Assembly (NCBI RefSeq): GCF_004054195.1
Contig: NZ_SBIW01000002.1
Location: 310,001-374,000, forward strand
Length of the DNA: 64,000 nucleotides
Source of the DNA: Mucilaginibacter gilvus
Lineage (GTDB): Bacteria > Bacteroidota > Bacteroidia > Sphingobacteriales > Sphingobacteriaceae
Direction of reading: 5' to 3'
Part shown: piece after piece, positions 25,184 through 33,618 of the stretch
Layout: each line of letters opens with the position of its first letter
Numbering within the stretch: position 1 is the first letter of the stretch
The notes under the pieces: generated by a model
Databases searched by the model: none
Told to the model about the DNA's origin: nothing
Seen by the model: only the letters and a program-made list of their open reading frames with translations
Translations under genes and position numbers: made by a program

Positions 25184-25768
25184 ATGCCGATACAAAACCT
25201 GATCGCCTATTTTAAGGATTACTTCCCGCTGAATACAAAGGAGGAAAATGACCTGGCTGCGCGTTTTAGTGAACGGGACTTTAAGCGCCGCCAACTGGTT
25301 TTGCAACAGGGCGATGTTTGCCGGCATTTTACATTTGTGATATCGGGCTGTTTAAAAATGTACGCGGTTGATCAAAACGGGAAGGAGCATAACATCCAGT
25401 TTGTGGCGGAGAACGACTGGGCCACCGATCTCAGCAGCTTTTATTCCGAAAAACCAAGTCAGTTATACATCGAAGCTGTAGAACCAACCGCGGCGCTGCA
25501 GATAAAACACAGCGACTTGTTGTACCTGTACACCAACCATCATAAGATCGATCATAATTTCCGCGTCATCATCGAACAAAAATATATCGACCTGCAAAAC
25601 CGCGTGCTCCAAAATATCAGCTCATCGGCCGAGGAACGGTACGCGTATTTTTTAAAGCAGTACCCAAATCTTACCAACCGGCTCCCCAATACCCAAATTG
25701 CATCATACCTCGGCGTTACGCCGGAGTTTTTAAGCACCATCGGTAAAAACCTTATCTACAAAAGCTAA
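25184..25768 (+). CDS. Crp/Fnr-family transcriptional regulator
   Basis: About 194 residues from the ATG at 25184. A TTG six codons upstream is possible, but the ATG start gives the family's usual N-terminus. The cyclic-nucleotide-binding fold covers residues ~20-130 (RQLVLQQGDVCRHFTFVISG, then WATDLSSFYSEKPS). A C-terminal helix-turn-helix follows (NTQIASYLGVTPEFLSTIGKNL). No FNR-type Cys cluster is present, so it is not an iron-sulfur oxygen sensor. The neighbouring MDR oxidoreductase gene, 93 nt downstream behind a palindrome, is a plausible target. Such regulators are common in Bacteroidota with unknown ligands. Confidence 0.88.
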   Translation: MPIQNLIAYFKDYFPLNTKEENDLAARFSERDFKRRQLVLQQGDVCRHFTFVISGCLKMYAVDQNGKEHNIQFVAENDWATDLSSFYSEKPSQLYIEAVEPTAALQIKHSDLLYLYTNHHKIDHNFRVIIEQKYIDLQNRVLQNISSSAEERYAYFLKQYPNLTNRLPNTQIASYLGVTPEFLSTIGKNLIYKS

Positions 25769-25769
25769 T

Positions 25770-25798
25770 TCTTAAAATATTTTAAGATTATTTCTTAA
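25770..25798. promoter_or_regulatory. 18-bp palindrome plus extra half-site before the MDR gene
   Basis: TCTTAAAATATTTTAAGA (25770-25787) is a perfect 18-bp palindrome. The TTAAGA at 25782-25787 also pairs with TCTTAA at 25793-25798 across 5 nt. It begins 2 nt after the Crp-family stop and ends 63 nt before the MDR ATG. It has no T-run, so an operator is more likely than a terminator. Confidence 0.5.
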
Positions 25799-25861
25799 GA
25801 TACCTTATGGGTTACCGTACCCTAAAGAGCCGATATTTGCCTTGTATTAATTATTCGTAAA

Positions 25862-26833
25862 ATGAAAGCTATTGTAGTGTATCAGCCGGGCGGCCCCGAG
25901 AATTTTGTAATGGAAGAGCGCGCCCTACCCACCCCGGGCGATGGACAGGTTTTGGTAAAAGTGAAAGCCTTTGGGCTGAATCGTTCGGAATTGATGACCC
26001 GGAAAGGCTTATCACCGGGTGTGCAATTTCCCCGCGTGCTGGGGATAGAATGCGTAGGAGAAGTGGTAACTGATCCATCGGGTGAGTTTAAGCCGCGGCA
26101 AAAGGTAGCCGCCTTTATGGGCGAAATGGGCAGAGCCTATGATGGCAGCTATGCGGAATATACCGTTTTACCCAAAAACATCCTTATACCTTTTGAAAGC
26201 CCCCTGCCCTGGGAGTTGCTGGGCGCAACGCCCGAAATGTTCCAAACCGTGTACGGGTCCCTGCATATAGCGTTGAAAATAAAAAAAGGCGAAAGTTTGC
26301 TCATCAGGGGTGGCACATCATCCATAGGCTTGTTGGCTGCACAGCTTGCGAAAAATGCCGGTTTAACAGTTATCTCCACAACCAGGAAACCCGAAAGCAA
26401 GGGTGCTTTGTTGCATAACGGCGCCAACGAAGTTTTGATCGACGACGGGAATTTATCCGGGCAACTTAAAGCGTTATTCCCCGCTGGGGTAAATCATGTG
26501 CTCGAGCTGGTTGGCGTTTCTAATTTAAAAGATTCCCTGCAATGCGCGGCAGTTGGTGGGTCGGTGTGTATGACGGGTATGCTATCCGAACAATGGTCTG
26601 TTGCGGATTTTGCGCCTATGGAATTTATACCTGCAGCGGTTAACCTAACCGTTTACGATAGCGGGCAGATCCGGATAAGTAAAGAACATTTCCAAACTTT
26701 TTTAAATGATATCGAAGCTGGTTCTGTAAAGCCAAAAATTGGCCGTGTGTTTAAATTGAATGAAATTACCGATGCCCACCGCCTGATGGACAGTAATGCA
26801 GCCGGGGGTAAAATTGTGATGGTAACTGACTGA
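25862..26833 (+). CDS. zinc-less MDR alcohol dehydrogenase / quinone oxidoreductase
   Basis: 323 residues of the medium-chain dehydrogenase family. The GroES-like part (1-125) has the MKAIVVYQPGGPENF start and EERALPTPGDGQVLVKVKAFGLN. The Rossmann part has the cofactor loop RGGTSSIGLLAAQLAK (~143-158). Catalytic-zinc ligands are absent, as in the zeta-crystallin/QOR branch that reduces quinones or enones with NADPH. It lies behind a palindromic operator and a Crp-family regulator, which suggests stress- or substrate-induced expression. Confidence 0.9.
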   Translation: MKAIVVYQPGGPENFVMEERALPTPGDGQVLVKVKAFGLNRSELMTRKGLSPGVQFPRVLGIECVGEVVTDPSGEFKPRQKVAAFMGEMGRAYDGSYAEYTVLPKNILIPFESPLPWELLGATPEMFQTVYGSLHIALKIKKGESLLIRGGTSSIGLLAAQLAKNAGLTVISTTRKPESKGALLHNGANEVLIDDGNLSGQLKALFPAGVNHVLELVGVSNLKDSLQCAAVGGSVCMTGMLSEQWSVADFAPMEFIPAAVNLTVYDSGQIRISKEHFQTFLNDIEAGSVKPKIGRVFKLNEITDAHRLMDSNAAGGKIVMVTD

Positions 26834-26840
26834 TCACAAC

Positions 26841-26873
26841 AAAAAAACAGCCTACCTAAACAGGAATAGGCTG
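26841..26873 (-). terminator. terminator of the ECF-sigma/Rieske operon
   Basis: Read on the minus strand, CAGCCTA (from 26873) pairs with TAGGCTG (26848-26854 on plus) across a 12-nt loop, and the A-run 26841-26847 supplies seven T's. It lies 28 nt after the Rieske-protein stop and also faces the end of the convergent MDR gene. Confidence 0.75.
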
Positions 26874-26901
26874 CCCTTACCACATCACAATTAATCTATT
26901 T

Positions 26902-27327
26902 TTATGCCCGTACAGCTAAGCTTGTACCGGTAATTATTACGTTGTATTTTTTGAGAGATGATGCTGCCGGCCCTTGCAGTACAAAGCCTTCTTTGCTGAA
27001 ACGGCTGCCATGCAGCGGGCAAATGTAGATCCCCGCGGTCGGGTTATAATTGATGAAGGTACCCTCGTGCGTACAGGCTACCTGCACTGCCGAGAAAGAT
27101 GCTGCCGCATTGCCTGCTGCGGTACGTGCTAATATTACGCCGTTGGATACTTTGGCATCGCCAACATTCAGCAATTCGGCATCGAGGTTGGTGGTGAATA
27201 TATTGCCATCGGCGGTTGGTGTGGGGTCCTCGTTTTTGGGGTTGCTGCCGCAGGATACCAAACTGCATCCGGTACAAACAGCCGCCAGGCCAATGCCCAG
27301 CTTCGCTAAAAATTCATGTCTTTCCAT
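26902..27327 (-). CDS. Rieske [2Fe-2S] protein, exported
   Basis: 141 residues. The N-terminus (RHEFLAKLGIGLAAVCTGCSLVSCG) is a signal sequence with possible lipobox cysteines at 21 or 26, so it is likely membrane-anchored in the periplasm. The cluster ligands are in ACTHEGT (Cys85, His87) and CPLHGSRFS (Cys103, His106), the Rieske CxH...CxxH pattern. It is shorter than the Rieske subunit of bc1/b6f complexes and has no cytochrome b neighbour. It is the last gene of an ECF-sigma operon, 20 nt after the DUF5777-like gene, so it may serve an envelope redox response. The partner is unknown. Confidence 0.88.
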   Translation of the reverse strand: MERHEFLAKLGIGLAAVCTGCSLVSCGSNPKNEDPTPTADGNIFTTNLDAELLNVGDAKVSNGVILARTAAGNAAASFSAVQVACTHEGTFINYNPTAGIYICPLHGSRFSKEGFVLQGPAASSLKKYNVIITGTSLAVRA

Positions 27328-27347
27328 GGTGTATATATTTTGTAGGG

Positions 27348-28292
27348 TTAATAAGCTTTCTTGGCCTTTTTGTTAAAGCTGAACATCCTCGAAATGGTAA
27401 AACCCAAACGGAACTGCCCCTTGCCCCAATCGCTCTGGCTGGCGCTTAAGTAGCTGGTTTCGGAGATGGCCTTGGCATTGCTGAACACAATGGTGAACAC
27501 GTGCCCGCCGGTTTCTATTTCGATGCCTACGCCCAGCGGGTCGTAAAAGGCGTTTCCTCCGGTTGCATTGCTGCGGAAGGAGGAAAAGGGGTGCGCGTAA
27601 TCTACTACGATGCCCATCCGTTTGGTAACTTTTAAGCGCCCCGCTATGCCCATGGCAAAAAAGCCGCGGTCGTTACCCGGTAAAAACGGGAAGGGGGAAT
27701 TATCACGCACATAGGTTGGCGTTACCTGCAGTGAAAAATTCGATGAGAATTTACGGGCGATGATGGCCTGCGCTACATAGGCAAACCTATCCGAGAAAGC
27801 GGGAAAAGCACCCTGATCATCATGATAGGCCTTTACACCGGCCTTGGCTAATAACGTTACGGCAAATGGCATAGCGTTATCTGATGTTTGGTGCACTACG
27901 GCGTATTTAAGCCCCAGGTCTACCTGCTGCGCGAATTTACTCCGGCCAAAATCGATATCCAGGTTATCGCTAAGCCCGTATTCAAAGCCGATATAAATAT
28001 CGCTGGAGTTATCCAGCCCGAAAAAGGTTTTACCCCCGCCCTCCGAGCCGCCAATATCCCCAAAACGGTGGATCACTAAAAAGTTGAGGTTGTTCTTTTT
28101 AACGGTTTCGGTAGTGGCACCTAAAATTAACCGGGTTGATTTAAAGGTGGCAATAACAGGCTCGGCCCTGGTAGCGCTATCCATACTGTTCAGCAGCGAA
28201 TCTGCCGCGGTTTTGCTTTCGGCCGGCTTAGTTTGCGCCCATACGCCGGTACTAATTACAACACAGGCTGCAAGGGATATTAGCTTCTTCAT
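27348..28292 (-). CDS. DUF5777-like beta-barrel outer-membrane protein
   Basis: 314 residues with a signal peptide (MKKLISLAACVVISTGVWAQ). The rest is strand-rich with FKSTRLILGATTETVKKNNLNFLVIHRFGDIGG, GLDNSSDIYIGFEYGLSDNLDIDFGRSK and a C-terminal FRLGFTISRMFSFN, which match the DUF5777 barrel family as I recall it. These proteins often accompany YceI and electron-transfer proteins, and that arrangement is seen here. The function is not established. It lies 20 nt downstream of YceI and 20 nt upstream of the Rieske gene. Confidence 0.75.
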   Translation of the reverse strand: MKKLISLAACVVISTGVWAQTKPAESKTAADSLLNSMDSATRAEPVIATFKSTRLILGATTETVKKNNLNFLVIHRFGDIGGSEGGGKTFFGLDNSSDIYIGFEYGLSDNLDIDFGRSKFAQQVDLGLKYAVVHQTSDNAMPFAVTLLAKAGVKAYHDDQGAFPAFSDRFAYVAQAIIARKFSSNFSLQVTPTYVRDNSPFPFLPGNDRGFFAMGIAGRLKVTKRMGIVVDYAHPFSSFRSNATGGNAFYDPLGVGIEIETGGHVFTIVFSNAKAISETSYLSASQSDWGKGQFRLGFTISRMFSFNKKAKKAY

Positions 28293-28312
28293 TGTTTATT
28301 TGTTATAGGGTT

Positions 28313-28864
28313 TTAGCTGCTTTTTACTACCGTATAGGTTGCTGATACGTTCATTTTTATGCTTTCGGCAATGTGTTTAAATACCAGTGTAGGGATGTCG
28401 ATATGATGATCTACACACTTCACCATAAACTCTGATAACATGCTTACCGTGCCATTATTAACCACCACAGTGCCTGCGATGGTACGGGTTTGCTTAACAC
28501 CGTGCACATCCAACTCGCCGGTTACATTCACCGGGTAGCTGCCATTTTTGGTTAGGTCGATAGGTTCTTTTATCTTTCCTTTAAAGCTTGCCCGGGGGTA
28601 CTTATCGCTTTCTAAATAATTCTCGTTAAAATGTTCCTGCATCAGCGATTTTGGGAACTGGAACGAGCGAATGCCAACGCTAAAGGCCAGATCGCCTGTA
28701 GCGGGGTTATAAACCGATGTACCGGTGCTGGTACTGGCTTGGATATCCTCCAGCGGCGCGGTGGAGAACAGGCTAATTTTTACGTTTTTACAGGCATAGA
28801 AATCCTGCCCCGCCTGGTTTTTGATGCTTAACCAGGCAAGTAAAATAATACAGATGTACTTCAT
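28313..28864 (-). CDS. YceI-family lipocalin-like protein
   Basis: 183 residues with a signal peptide (MKYICIILLAWLSIKNQAGQ). YceI features are the FPKSLMQEHFNENYLESDKYP segment, FKGKIKEPIDLTKNGSYPVNVTGELDVHG and the conserved TRTIAGTVVV. YceI proteins form an extended lipocalin barrel that binds polyisoprenoid or quinone-like lipids in the periplasm. Here it sits between a sigma-factor-controlled barrel protein and a DUF5777/Rieske pair, consistent with quinone or isoprenoid handling for redox chemistry; that link is inferred. Confidence 0.88.
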   Translation of the reverse strand: MKYICIILLAWLSIKNQAGQDFYACKNVKISLFSTAPLEDIQASTSTGTSVYNPATGDLAFSVGIRSFQFPKSLMQEHFNENYLESDKYPRASFKGKIKEPIDLTKNGSYPVNVTGELDVHGVKQTRTIAGTVVVNNGTVSMLSEFMVKCVDHHIDIPTLVFKHIAESIKMNVSATYTVVKSS

Positions 28865-28865
28865 G

Positions 28866-30140
28866 CTACTTTGGTTTGGTGAATGAATTTATGTTCCAGT
28901 TGAAACCTACGGCTACCCCCGCGGTATGCAGGTTTACCTGGCTATACCCCACCGGTTTCAGCGGCAGTTTCAGGTAAGGCTGTAAACTCAAACTGAACTT
29001 TGAATTTACCCGGTGCTCGAACGTGGCATTTAAATTAAGGTTACTGAACAGATAATTTTGCGGGTTGGCTACAACGTAATTTGCCGGCCCGGCAGGATAT
29101 GTTGAGCTGTACGTATATTTATAGTTCTCGTGCAGCATAAAATAAGATGACAGCCCCGTACCCAGCGAAAACTTGTTCTTCCCTTTCTGGTAAACCTGGT
29201 AACCAATATTCAGCGGGATATCCAACATGCGGCAATCCGCGGTTACGTTGGTTGGATCCTGTTTAAACTGGTACGCCGTGGTGTAATTGGCAAACGTAGT
29301 TGCATACGGTTTAACAGAATAAGTTGCCCCGGTGGTTATCGTCCATTTTTTGATGCTTACGGAAAACATCGCCCCAAAATTGCTGCCCACCTTGCTCTGC
29401 TGAAAGGAGTTAACCCCGTTAATATCTGATGAAGCGATTACACTCAGCGCATACCTCGGGCGATTAGCACCAAAGTAGCTTGCCCTCACTTTCACCTTTT
29501 CGGGTGCTTTGGCCGGTTCTACCTGCGCTGCCACAGCTTGCGTGGAATTTGCATCGGCACCAATTCTTGCAGGTGGCGCGGTATCTTTCTGCATAGCTAT
29601 CATGTTCGCTTTTGCCGGTGGCACGGTATCCTTTTGCACAGGCGTTACAACCGTGTTGTTCTGCTGCGGTGTAATTATGCCATTGGCGGCCAATATGGTA
29701 GCTCCTGTATTTGGGGTAGCCGTTGCTCCTTTTACGTCCGCAGGTTTTCTTTTTGGCGAATAGCTATTCCCCTGGTTCTTATCCGCTGTTGGCGCGTTAA
29801 CCGCTATATTATTGGTTGGCACATTTACAGCTACCTGTGGTTTATTTTTTCCGCTGGTATCGCTGTTTATATTTTGCGGCACCGGTTTAACCGCTACTTG
29901 TTGGGCTGGCTTAACGGTAACCTGTTGTGGTTTAAAAAGCCACCAGCCTAAAAATAGTAAAATCAGGGCCGCTATGCCGCTCAGTAGAGGCAGCCAATAA
30001 GCAATGACAGGGCGCTTTTTACCCTTATCCAGCATTTGTTCAAGGGCGTCCCAGTCATCCTCGTTGTAGGCGAGGTTGTTGGCCGGGTCCTCCAGGCGCT
30101 TTTTAAATAACTTATCTATATTTTCCTGCCCCTCTTTCAT
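28866..30140 (-). CDS. one-helix membrane protein with C-terminal beta-barrel, ECF-sigma partner
   Basis: 424 residues. Residues 1-45 (NIDKLFKKRLEDPANNLAYNEDDWDALE) are cytoplasmic, followed by one membrane helix (~46-68). A long Pro/Ala/Lys/Gln-rich linker (~70-215) leads to a C-terminal part (~220-424) that looks like an outer-membrane beta-barrel, ending VAVGFNWNINSFTKPK. This architecture often follows ECF sigma genes in Bacteroidota, and the N-terminal part may act as the anti-sigma segment. The gene overlaps the sigma gene by 4 nt and precedes YceI by 1 nt. Confidence 0.75.
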   Translation of the reverse strand: MKEGQENIDKLFKKRLEDPANNLAYNEDDWDALEQMLDKGKKRPVIAYWLPLLSGIAALILLFLGWWLFKPQQVTVKPAQQVAVKPVPQNINSDTSGKNKPQVAVNVPTNNIAVNAPTADKNQGNSYSPKRKPADVKGATATPNTGATILAANGIITPQQNNTVVTPVQKDTVPPAKANMIAMQKDTAPPARIGADANSTQAVAAQVEPAKAPEKVKVRASYFGANRPRYALSVIASSDINGVNSFQQSKVGSNFGAMFSVSIKKWTITTGATYSVKPYATTFANYTTAYQFKQDPTNVTADCRMLDIPLNIGYQVYQKGKNKFSLGTGLSSYFMLHENYKYTYSSTYPAGPANYVVANPQNYLFSNLNLNATFEHRVNSKFSLSLQPYLKLPLKPVGYSQVNLHTAGVAVGFNWNINSFTKPK

Positions 30141-30778
30141 TTCCTGATACCGTTATTAAAAAAAGCGTTTTTGATATCGCTACCGCATATAGCAACTATA
30201 GGGTTATAATCCATCCCCCGGCTATAGTTTTGGTTGCTGGCAGCATCGTCTGCTTTTAAGATCATTGTTTTTAATTTTTGTCGTGCCTTGTGCAAATTCG
30301 ATTTTGATGTACCCGGGCTGATGTGCAGCATATCGCCGATCTCCTCGTGCGAGTAACCATCTATCGCGAAAAGATTAAACACAGTACGGTAGGCTTGCGG
30401 CAATTGCTGCACCATGCGCAACAGGTCCTCATAGTTTAAGTTGCCGTCTACCAGTTCGCCATCCGTTAAATGCTCGGCTTTATCCAGGTCGTCGGTATAC
30501 GCCATTTTTAGGTTAGCGCGATAGTAATCGATAGAAACATTCATCATAATACGGCCCAGCCATGCTTTAAATGGCCGTGTCATATCAAACCTTTCTATAT
30601 GGGTATATACCTTAAAAAAGCCCTGGTTCATTACCTCGGCGGCCTCATCCCGGTTGTTGGCATAGCGCAGGCAAATACCCATAGAAAAGCCGTAAAATGC
30701 TTTATACAGCATTTTTTGACATTTCCTGTCCTGCTTTACACAGCCTCGTATCAGTTGATGTAACTCTTCGTCGCCCAT
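30137..30778 (-). CDS. ECF RNA polymerase sigma factor
   Basis: 213 residues. Region 2 is visible around FYGFSMGICLRYANNRDEAAEVMNQGFFKVYTHI and FKAWLGRIMMNVSIDYYR. Region 4 is LPQAYRTVFNLFAIDGYSHEEIGDMLHISPGTSKSNLHKARQ. A tail of about 35 residues follows, longer than minimal ECF factors. It heads a five-gene operon (sigma, anti-sigma/barrel, YceI, DUF5777-like, Rieske) and overlaps its partner gene by 4 nt (ATGA), which favours matched expression. Confidence 0.93.
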   Translation of the reverse strand: MGDEELHQLIRGCVKQDRKCQKMLYKAFYGFSMGICLRYANNRDEAAEVMNQGFFKVYTHIERFDMTRPFKAWLGRIMMNVSIDYYRANLKMAYTDDLDKAEHLTDGELVDGNLNYEDLLRMVQQLPQAYRTVFNLFAIDGYSHEEIGDMLHISPGTSKSNLHKARQKLKTMILKADDAASNQNYSRGMDYNPIVAICGSDIKNAFFNNGIRK

Positions 30779-31057
30779 GCGGGTTATTAAACTATATGCC
30801 TATAAATTTAACCTATTCTTTCTACATCACGTAAATGCAGGTTTAAAGGTTGCCTGTTTATTTAAAAAATATTTAACCACTGTTTAAATATTTGATTTTA
30901 AAGCGGTTAAATTCCTTCTGCAAAATCAACCGGCGTTTATTTCTCCTACCGGTTTATCCCGAGGCAACCCTCAACCCCTTGCAAACGATATACTCTATAA
31001 CCCTCCTGGCTTACCCGGCGGGTTACAACCTATTATTCATCATACAATATCGTTAAA

Positions 31058-31864
31058 ATGATACCGGTTTCTGTAGTAATTATCACCAAAAACGAAGCGG
31101 CCATATTAGGCAGATGCCTTAAAATGGCAAGTTTTATCAGCGATGATATTATGTTGGTAGATAATGGCAGCATTGATGACACGCTAAAAATTGCTGAAGC
31201 CTACGGTTGCCGCATTTACCATAAAAACTGGGACGGCTACGGCGCTAATAAAAACAAGGGCATCGCGCTTGCACGACATGACTGGATCTTGAGTATTGAT
31301 GCCGATGAAATAGCCGATGTGCAGCTCATCCACACCCTGCACCAATTGGCTTTTGACGACCCCGATGTGGTTTACGATATCCGTTTCCGTTCGTACTTTG
31401 GTGATAAGCTGATTAAATATGGTACATGGGGCCGCGACCACCACCGCCGCCTGTTTAACCGCACCCGGGTACGGTGGTCGGAAACGGAAGTGCATGAAAC
31501 TTTGCTGCTCCCGCATGGCGCGAAAATAAAAAGGGTGGGTGGCTACCTGCACCATTATTCGGTACAAAACATAGCCGAGTGCGATAAAAAGGCGGTGCAT
31601 TACGCGCAATTAAGCGCCTTAAAATATTTGAATGCGGGCAAAAAAGCTACTTTATTTAAATGTTACTTTTCTCCTGTTTTTGGGTTTCTCATCAGCTACC
31701 TTATCCGCTTAGGCTTTTTAGATGGGCTAGAAGGGCTGGATATAGCGCTGATGCTTTACAAAAACACCCGGCTTAAATATCATTACTTAAAACTTTTTGA
31801 AGAAGGCAAATACCTACCTTCGGCTAAGTTATCGGCATCCAAAAAGCTGGTGGTTGAATATTGA
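31058..31864 (+). CDS. family 2 glycosyltransferase (WaaE/KdtX-like)
   Basis: 268 residues. The GT-A nucleotide-sugar site shows VSVVIITKNEAAILGRCL at the N-terminus, VDNGSIDDT (34-42) and the DxD-like ISIDADE (79-84). The segment WSETEVHETLLLP and a C-terminal hydrophobic helix pair (FSPVFGFLISYLIRLGFLDG) resemble the WaaE/KdtX group that adds sugars to lipid-linked acceptors. It opens the surface-glycan island on the plus strand and overlaps the flippase gene by 4 nt. Confidence 0.88.
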   Translation: MIPVSVVIITKNEAAILGRCLKMASFISDDIMLVDNGSIDDTLKIAEAYGCRIYHKNWDGYGANKNKGIALARHDWILSIDADEIADVQLIHTLHQLAFDDPDVVYDIRFRSYFGDKLIKYGTWGRDHHRRLFNRTRVRWSETEVHETLLLPHGAKIKRVGGYLHHYSVQNIAECDKKAVHYAQLSALKYLNAGKKATLFKCYFSPVFGFLISYLIRLGFLDGLEGLDIALMLYKNTRLKYHYLKLFEEGKYLPSAKLSASKKLVVEY

Positions 31865-33285
31865 TCGTTTTGAAAAGCAAACTATTTCAAAATCTTTCGG
31901 CAAATACCCTGCAACTGGTTATTAACCAATTGGCAGGCCTGCTTATTTTTTACCTGCTCTCCACCGGGCTCGATAAAAATAGTTTTGGGCAATTGAATCT
32001 CGCGCTGGCTATCCTGATGATGGCCTTTAACCTCCTCTCGCTGGGTATCGACCAGGTCTCTATCCGCAAGATCGCCTCTGGCGAGGATGCCCGGGAGGTG
32101 TTGTCGCTTTACCTGTTCCATGTATTGCTCACCGGTTTTTTGTTTTACGGCGCGTTGCTGCTGGGCAGCTTATTCATTAGTCCCACAAATGGCGTTTACC
32201 CCTTGCTGTTACTCATTGGCGCGGGCAAGCTGATGATCTATTTTTCCACCCCGTTTAAACAAGCAGCCAGCGGGCTGGAACGTTTCAAAATGCTTGGCAC
32301 TATGCTGGTGATATCTAACTTTGTACGGAGCGCGGCTTTACTCGTGCTGGCTCTGGCACATGGCGTTTCGCTGCAAAATGCCGTTATTATTTTTATAGTG
32401 GGCGATGTGCTGGAGTTGTTGATCACCATGGTTGTTTTCAGTCGCTGCACCAGAATCTCCTTTAGTGTTTTGTTGCATCAGGCGAAATATACCGCCCTAC
32501 TCCGCGAAGCGCTGCCGCAAACGGGGGTTAATATCCTCACCTCGGCCATCGCCCGGTTCGATTGGGTGTTTATCGGCTTCATGGCGTCGGCGGTTAAACT
32601 GGCCGAGTACAGTTTTGCTTATAAAGTTTTTGAGATGAGCACCCTGCCGTTATTGGCCATAGCGCCGCTGCTGATACCCAAATTCACCAAAATGTTTAAG
32701 CAGAGTAGCGTAGATACCGCGGGCCTTCAAAACCTGCTACGTGCCGAAATGGCCATCGCCGCTTTTACCGGGTTGGCGCTCAACCTTCTTTGGTCGCCGG
32801 TTATTGATGCGCTTACCAATGGCAAATATGGCGCGGTTAACGCCGGCACCGTGTTCATCTTATCGCTTTGCATCCCTTTCCTGTACCTCAATAACTTTTT
32901 GTGGACCATCTTTTTCGCCAAAGGCGAAATGAAGATGATCCTGAAAGGATTCATCATTACCTTTTTGGTAAACGCCGGGCTGGATGTTGTGCTGATACCC
33001 TACTTTGGCAACGAAGGCGCTGCCATTGGCTTCCTGGCATCGTACGTAGTGCAGGCGGTATTTTACATGAGCCATAATCGCATAAAACAATTAAATACCA
33101 TTTGGCAAAACCTGGCCATCTGCGTGGGTTGCGCGCTCGCAAGCGGGGCAGCTATGAAATTATGCGCGATCAATTGCTGGCTGGCATTACTGCTGGGCGC
33201 TTTCCTATATCTCGTGTTGCTTTATATCACCAAGCAATTAAGATTTAGCGACAGGGAAACCGTGGCAGCTGCGTTTTCGGCGTAA
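31861..33285 (+). CDS. Wzx-type polysaccharide flippase
   Basis: 474 residues with 12-14 hydrophobic helices, the polysaccharide_synt/MATE-like fold that flips undecaprenyl-linked repeat units across the inner membrane. There is no ATG near the expected start. TTG at 31861 (overlapping the previous stop) or TTG at 31870 is the likely start, each giving a natural N-terminus (LKSKLFQNLSANTLQLVINQL). The MATE-like segment TSAIARFDWVFIGFMASAVKLAEYSFA is visible mid-protein. Its place between a glycosyltransferase and a polymerase fits a Wzx/Wzy pathway. Confidence 0.85.
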   Translation: MIVLKSKLFQNLSANTLQLVINQLAGLLIFYLLSTGLDKNSFGQLNLALAILMMAFNLLSLGIDQVSIRKIASGEDAREVLSLYLFHVLLTGFLFYGALLLGSLFISPTNGVYPLLLLIGAGKLMIYFSTPFKQAASGLERFKMLGTMLVISNFVRSAALLVLALAHGVSLQNAVIIFIVGDVLELLITMVVFSRCTRISFSVLLHQAKYTALLREALPQTGVNILTSAIARFDWVFIGFMASAVKLAEYSFAYKVFEMSTLPLLAIAPLLIPKFTKMFKQSSVDTAGLQNLLRAEMAIAAFTGLALNLLWSPVIDALTNGKYGAVNAGTVFILSLCIPFLYLNNFLWTIFFAKGEMKMILKGFIITFLVNAGLDVVLIPYFGNEGAAIGFLASYVVQAVFYMSHNRIKQLNTIWQNLAICVGCALASGAAMKLCAINCWLALLLGAFLYLVLLYITKQLRFSDRETVAAAFSA

Positions 33286-33618
33286 ATATTAGTATTTGAG
33301 GTTTTTAAAATCCATTTCTGATCGCTCGCATATTTTACTCACCCCGAATACGCTACGCTGTTCGACCCTTTCTGCTCCGCAAAGAAGGTGAAGAAAGAAA
33401 AGAAAAAAAAATCGCCGCCATGCGGGGGAGTCAACTCGCGCCGCAAAAATATCCACGATATATCAATATAAATATCCTCCACCGCCGCTCACCACAGGCA
33501 ACCATTCCAAATTCCAAAGCGTAATGTTTTTAGAGAATTAAGCCAAACGGATGTAATTCCCTTCGGATAAACGGCTGCTGCCGTTTGCTCCTCAATTCAG
33601 CTAAAACTATAACACGCA
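33286..33618. other. intergenic region between flippase and polymerase genes
   Basis: 333 nt with no open frame of interest. The centre (about 33345-33400) has a CACCCCG...GACCCTTTCT...AAAGAAGGTGAAGAAAG arrangement that can fold imperfectly and resembles dispersed intergenic repeats of Sphingobacteriaceae genomes. The right third is AT-rich and may hold the promoter for the polymerase gene. No exact TAnnTTTG box was found. Confidence 0.35.

Noticed and set aside
33345..33400. Rho-independent terminator after the flippase gene
   Set aside because: The stem is imperfect and has no T-run; it is better described as a repeat-like spacer.
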